This document shows positions 8,894 to 17,520 of a stretch of DNA of 64,000 nt, piece after piece. The translations under genes were made by a program, and so were the position numbers. The stretch spans positions 3,286,001-3,350,000 of the forward strand of contig NC_014618.1 in NCBI RefSeq assembly GCF_000164865.1, written 5' to 3'. Position 1 is the stretch's first letter. The number at the start of each line of letters is the position of its first letter. Under the pieces are notes generated by a model. The model did no database searches. It was given only the letters and a program-made list of their open reading frames with translations, and was not told the DNA's origin. Source of the stretch: [Enterobacter] lignolyticus SCF1 (GTDB taxonomy: Bacteria; Pseudomonadota; Gammaproteobacteria; Enterobacterales; Enterobacteriaceae).

Positions 8894-10810
8894 TCAGGAG
8901 ATAGCGCTGTCGATGACATACTTGCCGGTTTTGACGGCGTAGCGCCGCCAGAGGATTAAAATGCACGTCGAGATGAGCGTGCCGGTCAGCGCCGCCGCGA
9001 ACCATCCGGCGGCGGCCATCGCCTTGCCAAACCCGCCGTCGTGCAGCAGAAACAGCGAAAAAATGCCCGCGCCCGGGGTTGAAAGGCCAATATTCATGGC
9101 GCCGACAATGCCGCCGGTGACCATCGAGCCCAGCACGAAAGAGCCGATAACCCGCAGCGGATCTTCAATCGCCATCGGGATCGCGCCTTCGGTAATACCC
9201 GCCAGCCCGAGCAGCCAGGTCGATTTTCCGGTCTCAATTTCAAAGGTTTTAAACAGATGCGGTGCCAGCATCGTCGATGCCGTGACCGTAAACGCGGAAA
9301 CCATTTTGACCGAGGCAAAGATGGCGTACGGGCCATAAACGCCGTTAGCCATCGCGCCGAGGCAAAACGCGTAGGCGGCTTTGTTGACCGGCCCGCCGAG
9401 GTCAAAGGAACACATAAAGCCGAGGATAGCGCCAAGCAGCAGCGCGTTGGCGCCCGACAGCCCGTTGAGCCACGCCGTCAGCCCGTTGTTGATCCACGCG
9501 ACCGGCTCGCCGACGACAAACAGCATCAGGCTGCCCGCTCCCAGCGTCCCCAGCACCGGGTAGAGGTAATAGGTCAGAAAACCATTAAACCGGTTGCTCA
9601 GGCGAAGGCGCGTTTTCACCCAACGCATCAGATAACCGGCGATAAGCCCTCCGGCAACCGCGCCGAGAAAGCCCGAGCCGATCATATTGGCGGCGAGGCC
9701 CGCGGCAAACCCTGGCGCCAGCGCGGGTTTATCCGCGAGGGAATATGCGGTGTAGGCGGCCAGTACCGGCACCATCAGCGTGCCGAGCATGCCGCCGCCC
9801 AGCTTGCGATACATCCACAGCCAGGAGTTTTCGAGGTCGAACAAATGCTGCAACCCCAGCATCTGCGCCAGCAGCACGGCCACCGCCAGCACAGTGCCGC
9901 CCGCCACAATCAGCGGTACGGCGAACGATATCCCGCTCAGCAGCGCCTGCTTGAGCTCTGTTTTTACGCTCACTCTCTGCGGTATGGCGCCCGGCGACTG
10001 ACGGGCTTCAGCGGAAGGTTTCAGGGCCAACGCCTGCCGGATAAGCGCCTGCGCATGACGAATGGGTTCGGCGACCGGAACGCTCAGCGACGGGATGCCG
10101 GCAAAGCGCTCGCTTTCTTTAATGGCGACCTCTGCGGCAAAAATGCAGGCCTGCGCCGCCTGCAGCTGCTCCGGCGTCAGGCGCGATTCAATCCCGTTCG
10201 CGCCCTGCCGTTCGACATACACGCTCACGCCCAGCTGCTGGCCCGCTTTCTCCAGGTATTCCGCCGCCATATAGGTATGGGCAATCCCCGCCGGGCACGC
10301 GGTGACGCAAACCACCACGGGAGCATTCGCTGGCGCATTGAAGGTCCGGGTCTGTTCCGGCGGCGTCAGCGCGGCCAGCAGCTGTTCTGCGGTAAGCGCA
10401 CGGCGCACCGCCTCACGAACATCATCATCCGCAAGGCGAGAGGTTAGCGCCGTCAGCAGCTGCATATGCGTCGATCCGGCTTCGGCGGGCGGGATCGCCA
10501 GCAGAACAACCGTATCAACCCGCTCCGGGCCATCAACGCCCTGCCAGCTAAGCGGGACGCTGAGCGTTGCAACGGCGAAGGCCGCCTCCAGCACGGCATC
10601 GCTTTTACCGTGGGGAACCGCCAGTCCCTCTCCTAACGCCGTAGGACCGTCATTCTCACGGGCAAAAACGTCGGCAAGGAATTGTTCGCTATCGCTGATT
10701 TTGCCAAGCGCCGCCAGGCGGCGCGCCAGCTCCTGGATAACCTCTTCACGGCTGGCAAACCGCGCCTGCAGGCAGAGGGCATCCGGATGCGTTAATGCCA
10801 TTACATTCAT
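8894..10810 (-). CDS. mngA: PTS EIIABC for 2-O-alpha-mannosyl-D-glycerate
   Basis: Phosphotransferase permease that imports and 6-phosphorylates mannosylglycerate, a compatible solute. Domains in order: EIIA (about 1-150, phospho-His67 in GLAVPHGK), EIIB (about 163-260, phospho-Cys172 in VTACPAGIAHTYMAAE) and a fructose-type EIIC membrane domain (about 290-630). I start at ATG 10810 (MNVMALTHPD), which has a GAGG ribosome site 6 nt upstream; an in-frame GTG at 10822 would run through that site. The protein is then 638 aa. Divergent from mngR. Confidence 0.94.
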   Translation of the reverse strand: MNVMALTHPDALCLQARFASREEVIQELARRLAALGKISDSEQFLADVFARENDGPTALGEGLAVPHGKSDAVLEAAFAVATLSVPLSWQGVDGPERVDTVVLLAIPPAEAGSTHMQLLTALTSRLADDDVREAVRRALTAEQLLAALTPPEQTRTFNAPANAPVVVCVTACPAGIAHTYMAAEYLEKAGQQLGVSVYVERQGANGIESRLTPEQLQAAQACIFAAEVAIKESERFAGIPSLSVPVAEPIRHAQALIRQALALKPSAEARQSPGAIPQRVSVKTELKQALLSGISFAVPLIVAGGTVLAVAVLLAQMLGLQHLFDLENSWLWMYRKLGGGMLGTLMVPVLAAYTAYSLADKPALAPGFAAGLAANMIGSGFLGAVAGGLIAGYLMRWVKTRLRLSNRFNGFLTYYLYPVLGTLGAGSLMLFVVGEPVAWINNGLTAWLNGLSGANALLLGAILGFMCSFDLGGPVNKAAYAFCLGAMANGVYGPYAIFASVKMVSAFTVTASTMLAPHLFKTFEIETGKSTWLLGLAGITEGAIPMAIEDPLRVIGSFVLGSMVTGGIVGAMNIGLSTPGAGIFSLFLLHDGGFGKAMAAAGWFAAALTGTLISTCILILWRRYAVKTGKYVIDSAIS

Positions 10811-10888
10811 CACGATCCTCACTGTGCTCAGAGAAAAACAACCGCTTCAGGTTGCTGAATGACGCACAGCATGCCAGACAAAACAATA

Positions 10889-10940
10889 CATTTATGTGAT
10901 CATTTTCTCTTTAAAGCTACATTTGTATTTAATTTGTATT
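10889..10940. promoter_or_regulatory. mngA-mngR intergenic candidate MngR and CRP sites
   Basis: Two direct repeats of ATTTGTATT begin at 10921 and 10932, 11 bp apart (about one helical turn). They are candidates for the MngR operator in the 206-bp divergent promoter region. Just beside them TTATGTGATC (10892-10901) has a perfect CRP left half-site (TGTGA) but a weak right half. E. coli mngA is repressed by MngR; the CRP role here is inference. Confidence 0.45.
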
Positions 10941-11016
10941 ATTTACAGCAAAACAAAAGCGCGCATAATCTCGCTATGAACTGTCGTATTGGTATCGTGT
11001 AAGGAGTGTAAGGACG

Positions 11017-11733
11017 ATGAGCAGTAAACCCATGTACCGGCAAATTGCAGATGCGCTACGCGAGCAAATCCAGTGCGGCGCGCTAAAAGCCGGTGATGCG
11101 CTGCCCACGGAGTCAGCGCTTCAGGAACAGTTTGGCGTTAGCCGGGTGACGGTGCGCCAGGCGCTGAAGCAGCTGACGGAACAGTCCATTATTGAGAGCA
11201 TCCAGGGCAGCGGCTCGTATGTAAAAGAAGAGCGGGTAAATTATGATATCTACCAGTTAACCAGTTTCTATGAAAAGCTGGCGGACCGTCATGTTGAAAC
11301 ACACAGCGACGTACAGGTGTTCGAAGTGATTGCCGCCGATGCGGCGCTTGCCGAAAAGCTGCAGATCCCCCCGGGCGACAAAAGCTGGCACGTTAAACGC
11401 GTGCGCTTCATCAAGCAAAAGCCGGTGACGCTGGAGGAAACCTGGATGCCGCTCGCGCTCTTTCCCGACCTCACATGGGAAGTCATGGAAAACTCGAAGT
11501 ACCATTTTATCGAGCAGGTAAAGAAGATGGTTATCGATCGCAGCGAGCAGGAGCTCGTTCCCGTGATGCCCTCTGTCGACGTCGTGAATGCTCTGGGGAT
11601 TGACGCGACAAAACCGGTCCTCGAAAAAATATCCCGCGGCTACCTGAGCGACGGACGGGTATTTGAATACAGCTGCAATACCTTCAAGAGCGATGACTAC
11701 AAATTCACGCTCGTGGCGAAACGCAGGCACTAA
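11017..11733 (+). CDS. mngR: MngR, GntR-family (HutC/UTRA) repressor
   Basis: 238 aa transcription factor with an N-terminal winged helix of GntR type (about residues 5-70: MYRQIADALREQI, LPTESALQEQFGVSRVTVRQAL) and a C-terminal UTRA effector domain (about 90-235). It is close to E. coli MngR, including MVIDRSEQE and KFTLVAKR near the end. It is divergent from mngA and is expected to repress mngAB and itself. The next genes downstream (11792 onward) are not mng genes and are separated from it by a terminator, so they are unlikely to be its cotranscribed partners. Confidence 0.95.
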   Translation: MSSKPMYRQIADALREQIQCGALKAGDALPTESALQEQFGVSRVTVRQALKQLTEQSIIESIQGSGSYVKEERVNYDIYQLTSFYEKLADRHVETHSDVQVFEVIAADAALAEKLQIPPGDKSWHVKRVRFIKQKPVTLEETWMPLALFPDLTWEVMENSKYHFIEQVKKMVIDRSEQELVPVMPSVDVVNALGIDATKPVLEKISRGYLSDGRVFEYSCNTFKSDDYKFTLVAKRRH

Positions 11734-11749
11734 ACGGACATGAAGTACA

Positions 11750-11774
11750 AAAACCCGGTACAAAACCGGGTTTT
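11750..11774. terminator. Bidirectional terminator between mngR and porin
   Basis: Perfect 10-bp stem AAAACCCGGT / ACCGGGTTTT with a 5-nt loop. It carries a T run on one strand and, by symmetry, on the other. It lies between the convergent ends of mngR (11733) and the porin gene (11792), so it can serve both. Confidence 0.8.
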
Positions 11775-11791
11775 CAGGAGGGTGCGTCCGC

Positions 11792-12547
11792 TTAAAGCGT
11801 AAACGTCATACCGATGCGATAGCGTGACTCGGAGATATTGTCTTCACCTTCATAGTAGCCCTGCTGATCCAGATAGTCGTATTCAACATAGGGGCTAAAC
11901 CATTTGTTCCATTTGTAGCGAAGGGTAAACGCATTCTCCGTGGCCCAGGTTTTATTATTTTTGTAGGTGTAATCTTCATTGGCATGTTTATATGCCGTGC
12001 CCTGGTACAGGAAACTCCATTCGCTATTAAATTTATAGCCAACAAAAATATCGAGACGGTTGACGCTGTCGCGATGCGATTCCCCGTCATCATTAAGCGT
12101 CTCATAGGTATTATAGTCGTAGCGGTAACGCAAACCGAGGCTCCAGTCTGCGGTGGGCAGATAGTTTACCCGGATATAGGGACGAAGCTGAGTACCTTTA
12201 CTGCTCCAGTGATAAATCCCCCCCGGCTGTAGGTTCCACTTATCGGCAAATCGCCAGGTATAATTGGTTTCTATCTCGTTATAGTCCGTTGTGCTGTCGC
12301 CAAAAGAGTGTGCGCTATCAGATTTATCCGCCCCCTTTGGCCCCTCGCCGTTATTTTTATTGTTTTTATTATCCATCTCTGCGCTGGCCCACCAGCCGTT
12401 AACCCAGCTCTCGCTGATCTTATAGCGCGACTCATAGGAGTGGCTTCCGGTTTTATAACCGCCACGGACATCAAACGTAAGCGCATGGCTCGCCAGCGGT
12501 AGTCCAGCGGCGACGAGAATCAGAAAACGTAATGGATTTTTGTGCAT
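11792..12547 (-). CDS. KdgM-family oligouronide porin
   Basis: Outer-membrane beta-barrel of 251 aa. It has a signal peptide (about residues 1-22, ending ASHA before LTFDVRGGY) and alternating aromatic strands, and ends in ...YRIGMTFTL with a hydrophobic last residue, as expected for BAM substrates. It resembles the oligogalacturonate-specific KdgM/OmpL porins, small monomeric channels for acidic oligosaccharides. An AAGG ribosome site precedes the ATG. A Lys/Asn/Gly-rich loop (about residues 60-75) may line the channel mouth. Gene symbol left empty because several KdgM paralogues exist. It is divergent from the uronate transporter and lyase genes and probably feeds them. Confidence 0.85.
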   Translation of the reverse strand: MHKNPLRFLILVAAGLPLASHALTFDVRGGYKTGSHSYESRYKISESWVNGWWASAEMDNKNNKNNGEGPKGADKSDSAHSFGDSTTDYNEIETNYTWRFADKWNLQPGGIYHWSSKGTQLRPYIRVNYLPTADWSLGLRYRYDYNTYETLNDDGESHRDSVNRLDIFVGYKFNSEWSFLYQGTAYKHANEDYTYKNNKTWATENAFTLRYKWNKWFSPYVEYDYLDQQGYYEGEDNISESRYRIGMTFTL

Positions 12548-12655
12548 GATAGACCTTCATCCTTTAAAGAAAAGAAAACCAATTCGCCATAAACAAATAA
12601 AATCAACACCCATCGACCAACAATTTTCGAGAATCATATTTATCTATAAACAAAG

Positions 12656-12677
12656 ATCACGAACATTGTTTCATAAA
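12656..12677. promoter_or_regulatory. KdgR-like box, porin side
   Basis: The right half TTGTTTCATAAA matches the enterobacterial KdgR consensus (palindromic, AATGAAAC..GTTTCATT type) very well; the left half ATCACGAACA is weaker. It lies about 110 bp upstream of the porin ATG. KdgM porin genes in pectinolytic enterobacteria are KdgR targets. Confidence 0.55.
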
Positions 12678-12693
12678 TTAGATCATGATCATA
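12678..12693. promoter_or_regulatory. CRP-like site, porin side
   Basis: TTAGATCATGATCATA fits the TGTGA-N6-TCACA pattern at 7 of 10 positions and directly abuts the KdgR-like box. The pairing suggests catabolite activation of the porin promoter. The match is moderate. Confidence 0.4.
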
Positions 12694-12865
12694 AAATTTA
12701 TCAGAACATCATTTCATTAAAATTAGAATACAGTTAAAAAACCACCAATAAATGCTGCATGCATTCATTAGATAAATTTAATTTTTAGTTTTTTCAAAAC
12801 AACCAGCGATAACAAAAAAGAAACAACACGCCCTTCAATACACGCACAGAAACAAAACAAAAATA

Positions 12866-12887
12866 AAAATGAAATGTTGTTTTAAAA
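12866..12887. promoter_or_regulatory. KdgR-like box, transporter side (distal)
   Basis: AATGAAATGTTGTTTTAA is an imperfect palindrome close to the KdgR consensus (AATGAAAC-N-GTTTCATT), flanked by A and T runs. It lies about 105-125 bp upstream of the MFS start, beside a CRP-like site. Confidence 0.6.
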
Positions 12888-12888
12888 C

Positions 12889-12904
12889 TGAGATCAAGAT
12901 CATG
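12889..12904. promoter_or_regulatory. CRP-like site, transporter side
   Basis: TGAGATCAAGATCATG matches TGTGA-N6-TCACA at 7 of 10 positions. It lies between the two KdgR-like boxes upstream of the transporter-lyase operon. It shares the string GATCATGATC (12896 onward) with the porin-side CRP-like site. Confidence 0.45.
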
Positions 12905-12931
12905 ATCGCTATGAACTTCAGCCCGTACAAT

Positions 12932-12954
12932 AAAATGAAACCAGGTTTTATTTT
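12932..12954. promoter_or_regulatory. KdgR-like box, transporter side (proximal)
   Basis: AATGAAACCAGGTTTTATTT is a strong palindromic match to the KdgR consensus: GAAAC on the left, GTTTT on the right, A/T flanks. At 37-59 bp before the proposed GTG start it would overlap a promoter or transcription start, the usual position for repression. Confidence 0.65.
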
Positions 12955-12990
12955 TTATTAAATTAATTATTGATGGACAAGGTGAATGTC

Positions 12991-14247
12991 GTGAAGATCA
13001 AAAAACTACGCTGGTACATTATCTCGCTAGTCATGTTAGGGACGATTATTAACTACTTAGCCAGAAGCACGCTCGGCGTCGCGGCGCCGGAAATGATGAA
13101 AACGCTGAACCTCTCCAGCGAGCAATACTCATGGATTGTGTCGGTCTTTCCCTTCACCTATGCCATCGGCGGGATCGCCTGTGGTTTTGTGATCGATAAA
13201 TTCGGTTTGCGCATCAGTTTCGCCGTACTGGCCGCGCTGTGGTCTTTGTGCAACATGCTGACGGCATTATTCAGCACATGGTTCCCTATTGCCGCATTGC
13301 GCGGTGGCCTGGGCCTGACCGAAGCTGCCTTCAACCCTGCGGGTATGAAGGTGACCGCCGAGTGGTTCCCGGCAAAGGAGCGAGGCTTAGCCTGCGGCGT
13401 TTACAGCCTCGGCACCTCCGTCGGCGCCATGCTGGCCCCGCCGCTGGTCGTCTGGGCTATTGTTAACTACAACTGGGAAATGTCTTTTGTTGTCACCGGT
13501 GCGATCGGCGTTGTTTGGGCCATTCTGTGGGCGGTGCTCTATCGCTCCCCGGAATCACACCCTGCGCTGCTGAAAGAAGAACACGAAGAGGTCATGGCCG
13601 ATCAGATAGAGGTGGTTAAAGAGAAAGCCTCCCTGATATCTATGATCAAGGATAAAAGCCTGTGGGCAATCTCCTTACCGCGTTTTATGGCCGATCCGGC
13701 ATGGGGAACACTGCACTACTGGATGCCGCTCTACCTGGTGACGGTGCGCCATATGAACATGAAAGAAATCGCCATGTTCGCCTGGCTACCCTTCCTGACC
13801 GCCGATCTGGGCTGCCTGGCTGCGGGCTACATTTCGAAGTTTCTGAACAACCGCGGTGTGCATATTGTTAACGCCAAACGCATTACCTTTACGTTTGCCG
13901 CCCTGCTGATGCTGTCAATGGCGGGCGTCGGTTTTGTCAGCAATGTCTATGTGGCCATTGCGCTGTTTTGTATTGCCGGGTTCGCCCATCAGTGTCTGTC
14001 CGTTACCGTGATCAGCATGTCGTCCGACCTGTTCCCGAGACAAAAAGTCGCCACCGCGACCGGTTTCGCCGCCTTCACCGGCAGCATGGGGAACTTCCTG
14101 TTCAGTATTTTCCTTGGCGCCATGGTCGCTGTTGTGGGTTACGACATCTTCTTTATCGGTCTGGGCGTCTTCGATTTGATTGGCGCACTGTTCCTGTGGA
14201 TGCTGATTAAGGCTCCTTCTGCAAAAGTCGCACCGGCGGTCGCCTGA
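12991..14247 (+). CDS. MFS transporter, hexuronate (ExuT-like) ACS family
   Basis: 418 aa carrier of the anion:cation symporter branch of the major facilitator superfamily, with 12 predicted membrane helices. The N-terminus (KIKKLRWYIISLVMLGTIINYLARSTLGVAAP) resembles ExuT, the hexuronate:H+ symporter. The start is GTG at 12991: AAGGTG lies 6 nt upstream, and translation from it gives the ExuT-like MKIKKLRW start. The upstream TTG 12970 and ATG 12973 lack a ribosome site. Probably imports unsaturated uronate oligomers or monomers released by the lyase encoded next. The exact substrate is inferred from context. Confidence 0.85.
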   Translation: MKIKKLRWYIISLVMLGTIINYLARSTLGVAAPEMMKTLNLSSEQYSWIVSVFPFTYAIGGIACGFVIDKFGLRISFAVLAALWSLCNMLTALFSTWFPIAALRGGLGLTEAAFNPAGMKVTAEWFPAKERGLACGVYSLGTSVGAMLAPPLVVWAIVNYNWEMSFVVTGAIGVVWAILWAVLYRSPESHPALLKEEHEEVMADQIEVVKEKASLISMIKDKSLWAISLPRFMADPAWGTLHYWMPLYLVTVRHMNMKEIAMFAWLPFLTADLGCLAAGYISKFLNNRGVHIVNAKRITFTFAALLMLSMAGVGFVSNVYVAIALFCIAGFAHQCLSVTVISMSSDLFPRQKVATATGFAAFTGSMGNFLFSIFLGAMVAVVGYDIFFIGLGVFDLIGALFLWMLIKAPSAKVAPAVA

Positions 14248-14277
14248 CTGATTGGTATGAACGTAAGGAATGCACCT

Positions 14278-15510
14278 ATGAATTATTGCAACATTGCGCT
14301 CATCAGCGCGCTGTTCTCAACCTCCGCGTTAGCGGCGAGCGGGAATATTCCCCCTCAGGGCCCGAATGACAACTGCCTGACCTACGATTGCAGGCAGATG
14401 CTTGAGATCAAAGAAAGCATTCAGCGCGGAGATCAAACCTACGCTCCCGCCTGGAAAAATCTGCTGCAGAAAGCAAACCAGGCGCTGGAACATAAACCCT
14501 GGAGCGTAACGGATAAAAAATTATTACCGGCATCCGGGAATAAGCATGACTATTACAGCTTTGGCCCCTACTGGTGGCCAAACCCGGACACCAAAGACCA
14601 TCTTCCTTACATTCGGAAAGACGGCCAGATAAACCCGTCATCAAAGACAGACGATACGGACAGCAAGCGCCTGGTGCAGTTCTCTGACGACGTTCGCGCG
14701 CTCTCGCTGGCCGCGTTTTATAGCGCAGACGCCCGCTATGCGCAAAAAGCAGAAATCATGCTGGACACCTGGTTTTTGAACAAACAGACCAGAATGAATC
14801 CTGACCTCAGTTACGCCCAGGCGATCCCGGGCGTAGTGAATGGCCGGGGGATTGGCATTATCGATACGCGCGTGCTGATAGACGTCGCCGACAGCATCGT
14901 CCTGCTGCAGCATGCGGGCTTCCTGTCTGATAAAGAGGTCCAGGGTTACAAAAACTGGTATTCAGCCTATGCCGCATGGTTGTTGACTAGCGCTAACGGC
15001 CAGGAAGAGGGAAACTGGTATAACAATCACGGCGCCTGGTATGACGCGCAGGTTACCGCTTTTTCCTTGTTCTCCGGTGACGTCAAACAGGCTCGTCGGC
15101 AAATCGATATTTTCAAGAATCGCCACCTTGCCGCGCAGGTGAACGTCAAAGGTGAACTACCGGCCGAGCTTGAACGAACTCGCTCATTCCACTACACCAA
15201 TTTCGCCCTGGCAGCCTACGCCAGAATGGGTCGCTACGGTGAAATAACCGGTGACGATGTCTGGAATTACGAACTGGATGGGCGAACCATGAAAAAGGCC
15301 TTCTCCTTCGTCAGCCAGCAAACCGGCAAACCCGCCAGCGACTGGCCATATCAGGAAATAAAATACATCCCTGAAGAGGCTATCGGCCCGTTACTCGCCG
15401 CGGCGAGAGTCTGGATAGAGGATGATTTCAGCAAAAATGCCGCGGTATTGATGAAGGCAAATGACACCGATATCAACATCCTGACCCCGGGCTCTGTGCT
15501 GGTGAAGTAA
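14278..15510 (+). CDS. Secreted alginate-lyase-superfamily polysaccharide lyase (PL38-like)
   Basis: 410 aa, exported. Signal peptide MNYCNIALISALFSTSALA then ASGN. The start at 14278 is preferred over ATG 14257 because AAGGA lies 8 nt upstream and the signal peptide then begins properly. The rest is one alpha/alpha-toroid alginate-lyase-like domain (Pfam Alginate_lyase type). Conserved elements are YYSFGPYWWPNP (residues 92-102), the catalytic-type NNH (249-251, in NWYNNHGAWYDAQ) and RSFHYTN (302-308). These resemble PL38 enzymes acting on glucuronan or alginate; the family number is from memory, not a search. It is expected to cleave uronan oligomers in the periplasm. 30 bp after the MFS gene. 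Confidence 0.82.
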   Translation: MNYCNIALISALFSTSALAASGNIPPQGPNDNCLTYDCRQMLEIKESIQRGDQTYAPAWKNLLQKANQALEHKPWSVTDKKLLPASGNKHDYYSFGPYWWPNPDTKDHLPYIRKDGQINPSSKTDDTDSKRLVQFSDDVRALSLAAFYSADARYAQKAEIMLDTWFLNKQTRMNPDLSYAQAIPGVVNGRGIGIIDTRVLIDVADSIVLLQHAGFLSDKEVQGYKNWYSAYAAWLLTSANGQEEGNWYNNHGAWYDAQVTAFSLFSGDVKQARRQIDIFKNRHLAAQVNVKGELPAELERTRSFHYTNFALAAYARMGRYGEITGDDVWNYELDGRTMKKAFSFVSQQTGKPASDWPYQEIKYIPEEAIGPLLAAARVWIEDDFSKNAAVLMKANDTDINILTPGSVLVK

Positions 15511-15538
15511 GCACCACGACAACGCATACAGGTAGATA

Positions 15539-17473
15539 ATGAAACAGTTTACACAAGCCCAGATTGCGGCCGCAAAAGCCCGGGTAACGCCGGAGATCCT
15601 TCGCCGCCTGGTGGAAAACAACCGCGACGTACTCAACCACGACACGCTGGTTCCACAAACGGGCTGCGCCACCTGGAACCACTATTTTTACTGCCCGGAA
15701 CACAGCGTGCGGCTGCTCTGGGACCGAAAATCGCCCAATAAGCACCGCTGCCCCGTTGATGGAGCCGTATTTACCGGTGAACCCTACTACGGCGCCTGGT
15801 GGCGCTGGCTCAATGGGCTCAATGCCAAAGCGTGCTATGAGCTTGGCATTCTCTGGCTGCTAACGGACGATAAGACATATCTCGATAAAATTATCGATAT
15901 CCTGATGCAGTACGCAAAATACTATCCTGACTACGAAGAGCACGGCGGTATTCCTTACAACGGTCCCGGTAAAGCCAACGCGCAGACGCTGTGCGAAGCC
16001 AACTGCCATGCCGATTTTGCCCGTGGGTTCGATATCGTCAGCGCCGCGCTGACGGCGGAACAGTATGACTATATCTCCCGACGCCTGCTGCGCAGCGGAG
16101 CCGATTTTCTGATGCAGCACCGGAGCAATCAAATCCACAACCACGAGGTGAAGATAGGTGCAACCATCGGCATTATCGGCGCTGTTCTCGACGATGAGCA
16201 TTATCTGACGTTTGCCGTTAACAGCCCTTACGGCCTGCTGTATCAGCTGGAGCACGCCCTGCTGCCCGGCGGATTATGGTTCGAAGGTTCGCTGCATTAC
16301 CACTATTACGCGCTTGAGGCGTTCATGGGCTTTGAGAAATTCGCCCATCATGGTCCGTTCAGCCTGCTGGATAAGCCCTGGTATACGAACATGCTGTCAC
16401 TGCCATTGACGCTGCTGATGCCGAATATGACGCTGCCGAAGGTAAACGACTGCGTGAACGGCCAGGAAAAGCTCGGCCACGCCGATATCTATGAATTTGC
16501 GTTCAACTATTATGGCGCCCCGCAATATGGTGAGCTGTTAGCCTGGTTATACACCGCCGGACCGCGCGACAATATTGACGCCCTTTTCTATGGGCAACCG
16601 CTGCCGACGCAGGCGTTAAGCGCCCCGGAGGGCAATAAGCATAATCCTGACGCCGGATTTACGATAATCCGCAATGCGCCGGGACGCGCCGTATGCATTA
16701 AACACGGCCCCTATGGCGGCGAGCACGATCACTACGACAGGCTCAACCTCATCGTCTTCAATAACTACAGCGCGCTGTTCCCCGATCTGGGCACCACCGG
16801 CTATGGCGCTCCGCTGCACTATGGCTACTACAAAAATACGTTTTCGCACAACACGCTGTGCGTCAACGGACTCAACCAGCCCCCTGCGCTGCCCCGGGTT
16901 CTCGATTACCAGCAACAGGAGGGAGAGTCGCGGCTCATTGCCGAAGTGGACTGGCACAGCGCCGCTGCGCTACCCGACAGCAAAACTCGCGTGGAATGGG
17001 ATGATGAGTCCTACCGGGATATCGTTTTTCGCCGCACCATCGTGGTGACGGAGAACCTGCTAATTGATAAATGGGACGTCGATAATCCTCACTACCAGTG
17101 CGTTGATGCGGTTTACCATATCAACGCCGCAGCAACGCAGGCGGCGCCACAGAATGACGTCAGGATCTGCTACCCCTACGTTAAACAGGCAACCGAGCAG
17201 CCGCTGAAGGGCAAAGTTGAGGTTCGCTACCAGGCTGACGCCCCGGTTTCTGTCACCTGCTTTTCAACCAACAATACGGCGTTAATCAAAGCCCAGGGAC
17301 CGAATAACCCCTCGACATCGATGATCGATTACCTGCTATTACGCAGCCGTGATAAGCGTATTTCCTTCGTGTTTGTCACGGATTTCACGGGTACCGGGAA
17401 AGTCGATATCGTGAAGAGCGACGACACGATAACCGTCATTGACATGACGTTAAACCACGAATACCGCCTCTGA
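15539..17473 (+). CDS. Cytosolic heparinase II/III-family oligouronide lyase
   Basis: 644 aa with no signal peptide (MKQFTQAQIAAAKARV). It has an N-terminal alpha/alpha toroid (about 40-330) and a C-terminal heparinase II/III-like beta-sandwich domain (about 360-630). Candidate active-site elements typical of PL15/PL17/PL21 exolyases are N201-H202 (IHNHEVKIG), H253/Y254 in GSLHYHYYALEAF, and the metal-site-like GGEHDHYDRLNL (residues 393-404). Likely an exolytic oligouronide lyase that releases unsaturated monouronates from imported oligomers. The substrate (alginate, glucuronan, heparin-like or other) cannot be told. AGGTAG ribosome site; 28 bp after the PL38-like gene. Confidence 0.82.
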   Translation: MKQFTQAQIAAAKARVTPEILRRLVENNRDVLNHDTLVPQTGCATWNHYFYCPEHSVRLLWDRKSPNKHRCPVDGAVFTGEPYYGAWWRWLNGLNAKACYELGILWLLTDDKTYLDKIIDILMQYAKYYPDYEEHGGIPYNGPGKANAQTLCEANCHADFARGFDIVSAALTAEQYDYISRRLLRSGADFLMQHRSNQIHNHEVKIGATIGIIGAVLDDEHYLTFAVNSPYGLLYQLEHALLPGGLWFEGSLHYHYYALEAFMGFEKFAHHGPFSLLDKPWYTNMLSLPLTLLMPNMTLPKVNDCVNGQEKLGHADIYEFAFNYYGAPQYGELLAWLYTAGPRDNIDALFYGQPLPTQALSAPEGNKHNPDAGFTIIRNAPGRAVCIKHGPYGGEHDHYDRLNLIVFNNYSALFPDLGTTGYGAPLHYGYYKNTFSHNTLCVNGLNQPPALPRVLDYQQQEGESRLIAEVDWHSAAALPDSKTRVEWDDESYRDIVFRRTIVVTENLLIDKWDVDNPHYQCVDAVYHINAAATQAAPQNDVRICYPYVKQATEQPLKGKVEVRYQADAPVSVTCFSTNNTALIKAQGPNNPSTSMIDYLLLRSRDKRISFVFVTDFTGTGKVDIVKSDDTITVIDMTLNHEYRL

Positions 17474-17520
17474 TGACGAGGCCGGAAGTCACTGATTCAA
17501 CATGCAACTAAGGTGATACG

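Larger units (their letters stand above)
12548..12990. promoter_or_regulatory. AT-rich divergent promoter region of polyuronide locus
   Basis: 443-bp region with no credible gene, much richer in A/T than the flanks. It separates the leftward porin from the rightward transporter-lyase operon. It contains three KdgR-like palindromes and two CRP-like sites, listed separately, arranged so that both directions have one of each near the promoter. No regulator gene is present in the locus. Confidence 0.75.

Noticed and set aside
12707..12724. Fourth KdgR-like half-site (CATCATTTCATTAAAATT)
   Set aside because: Only one half resembles the consensus; too weak to list beside the other three.
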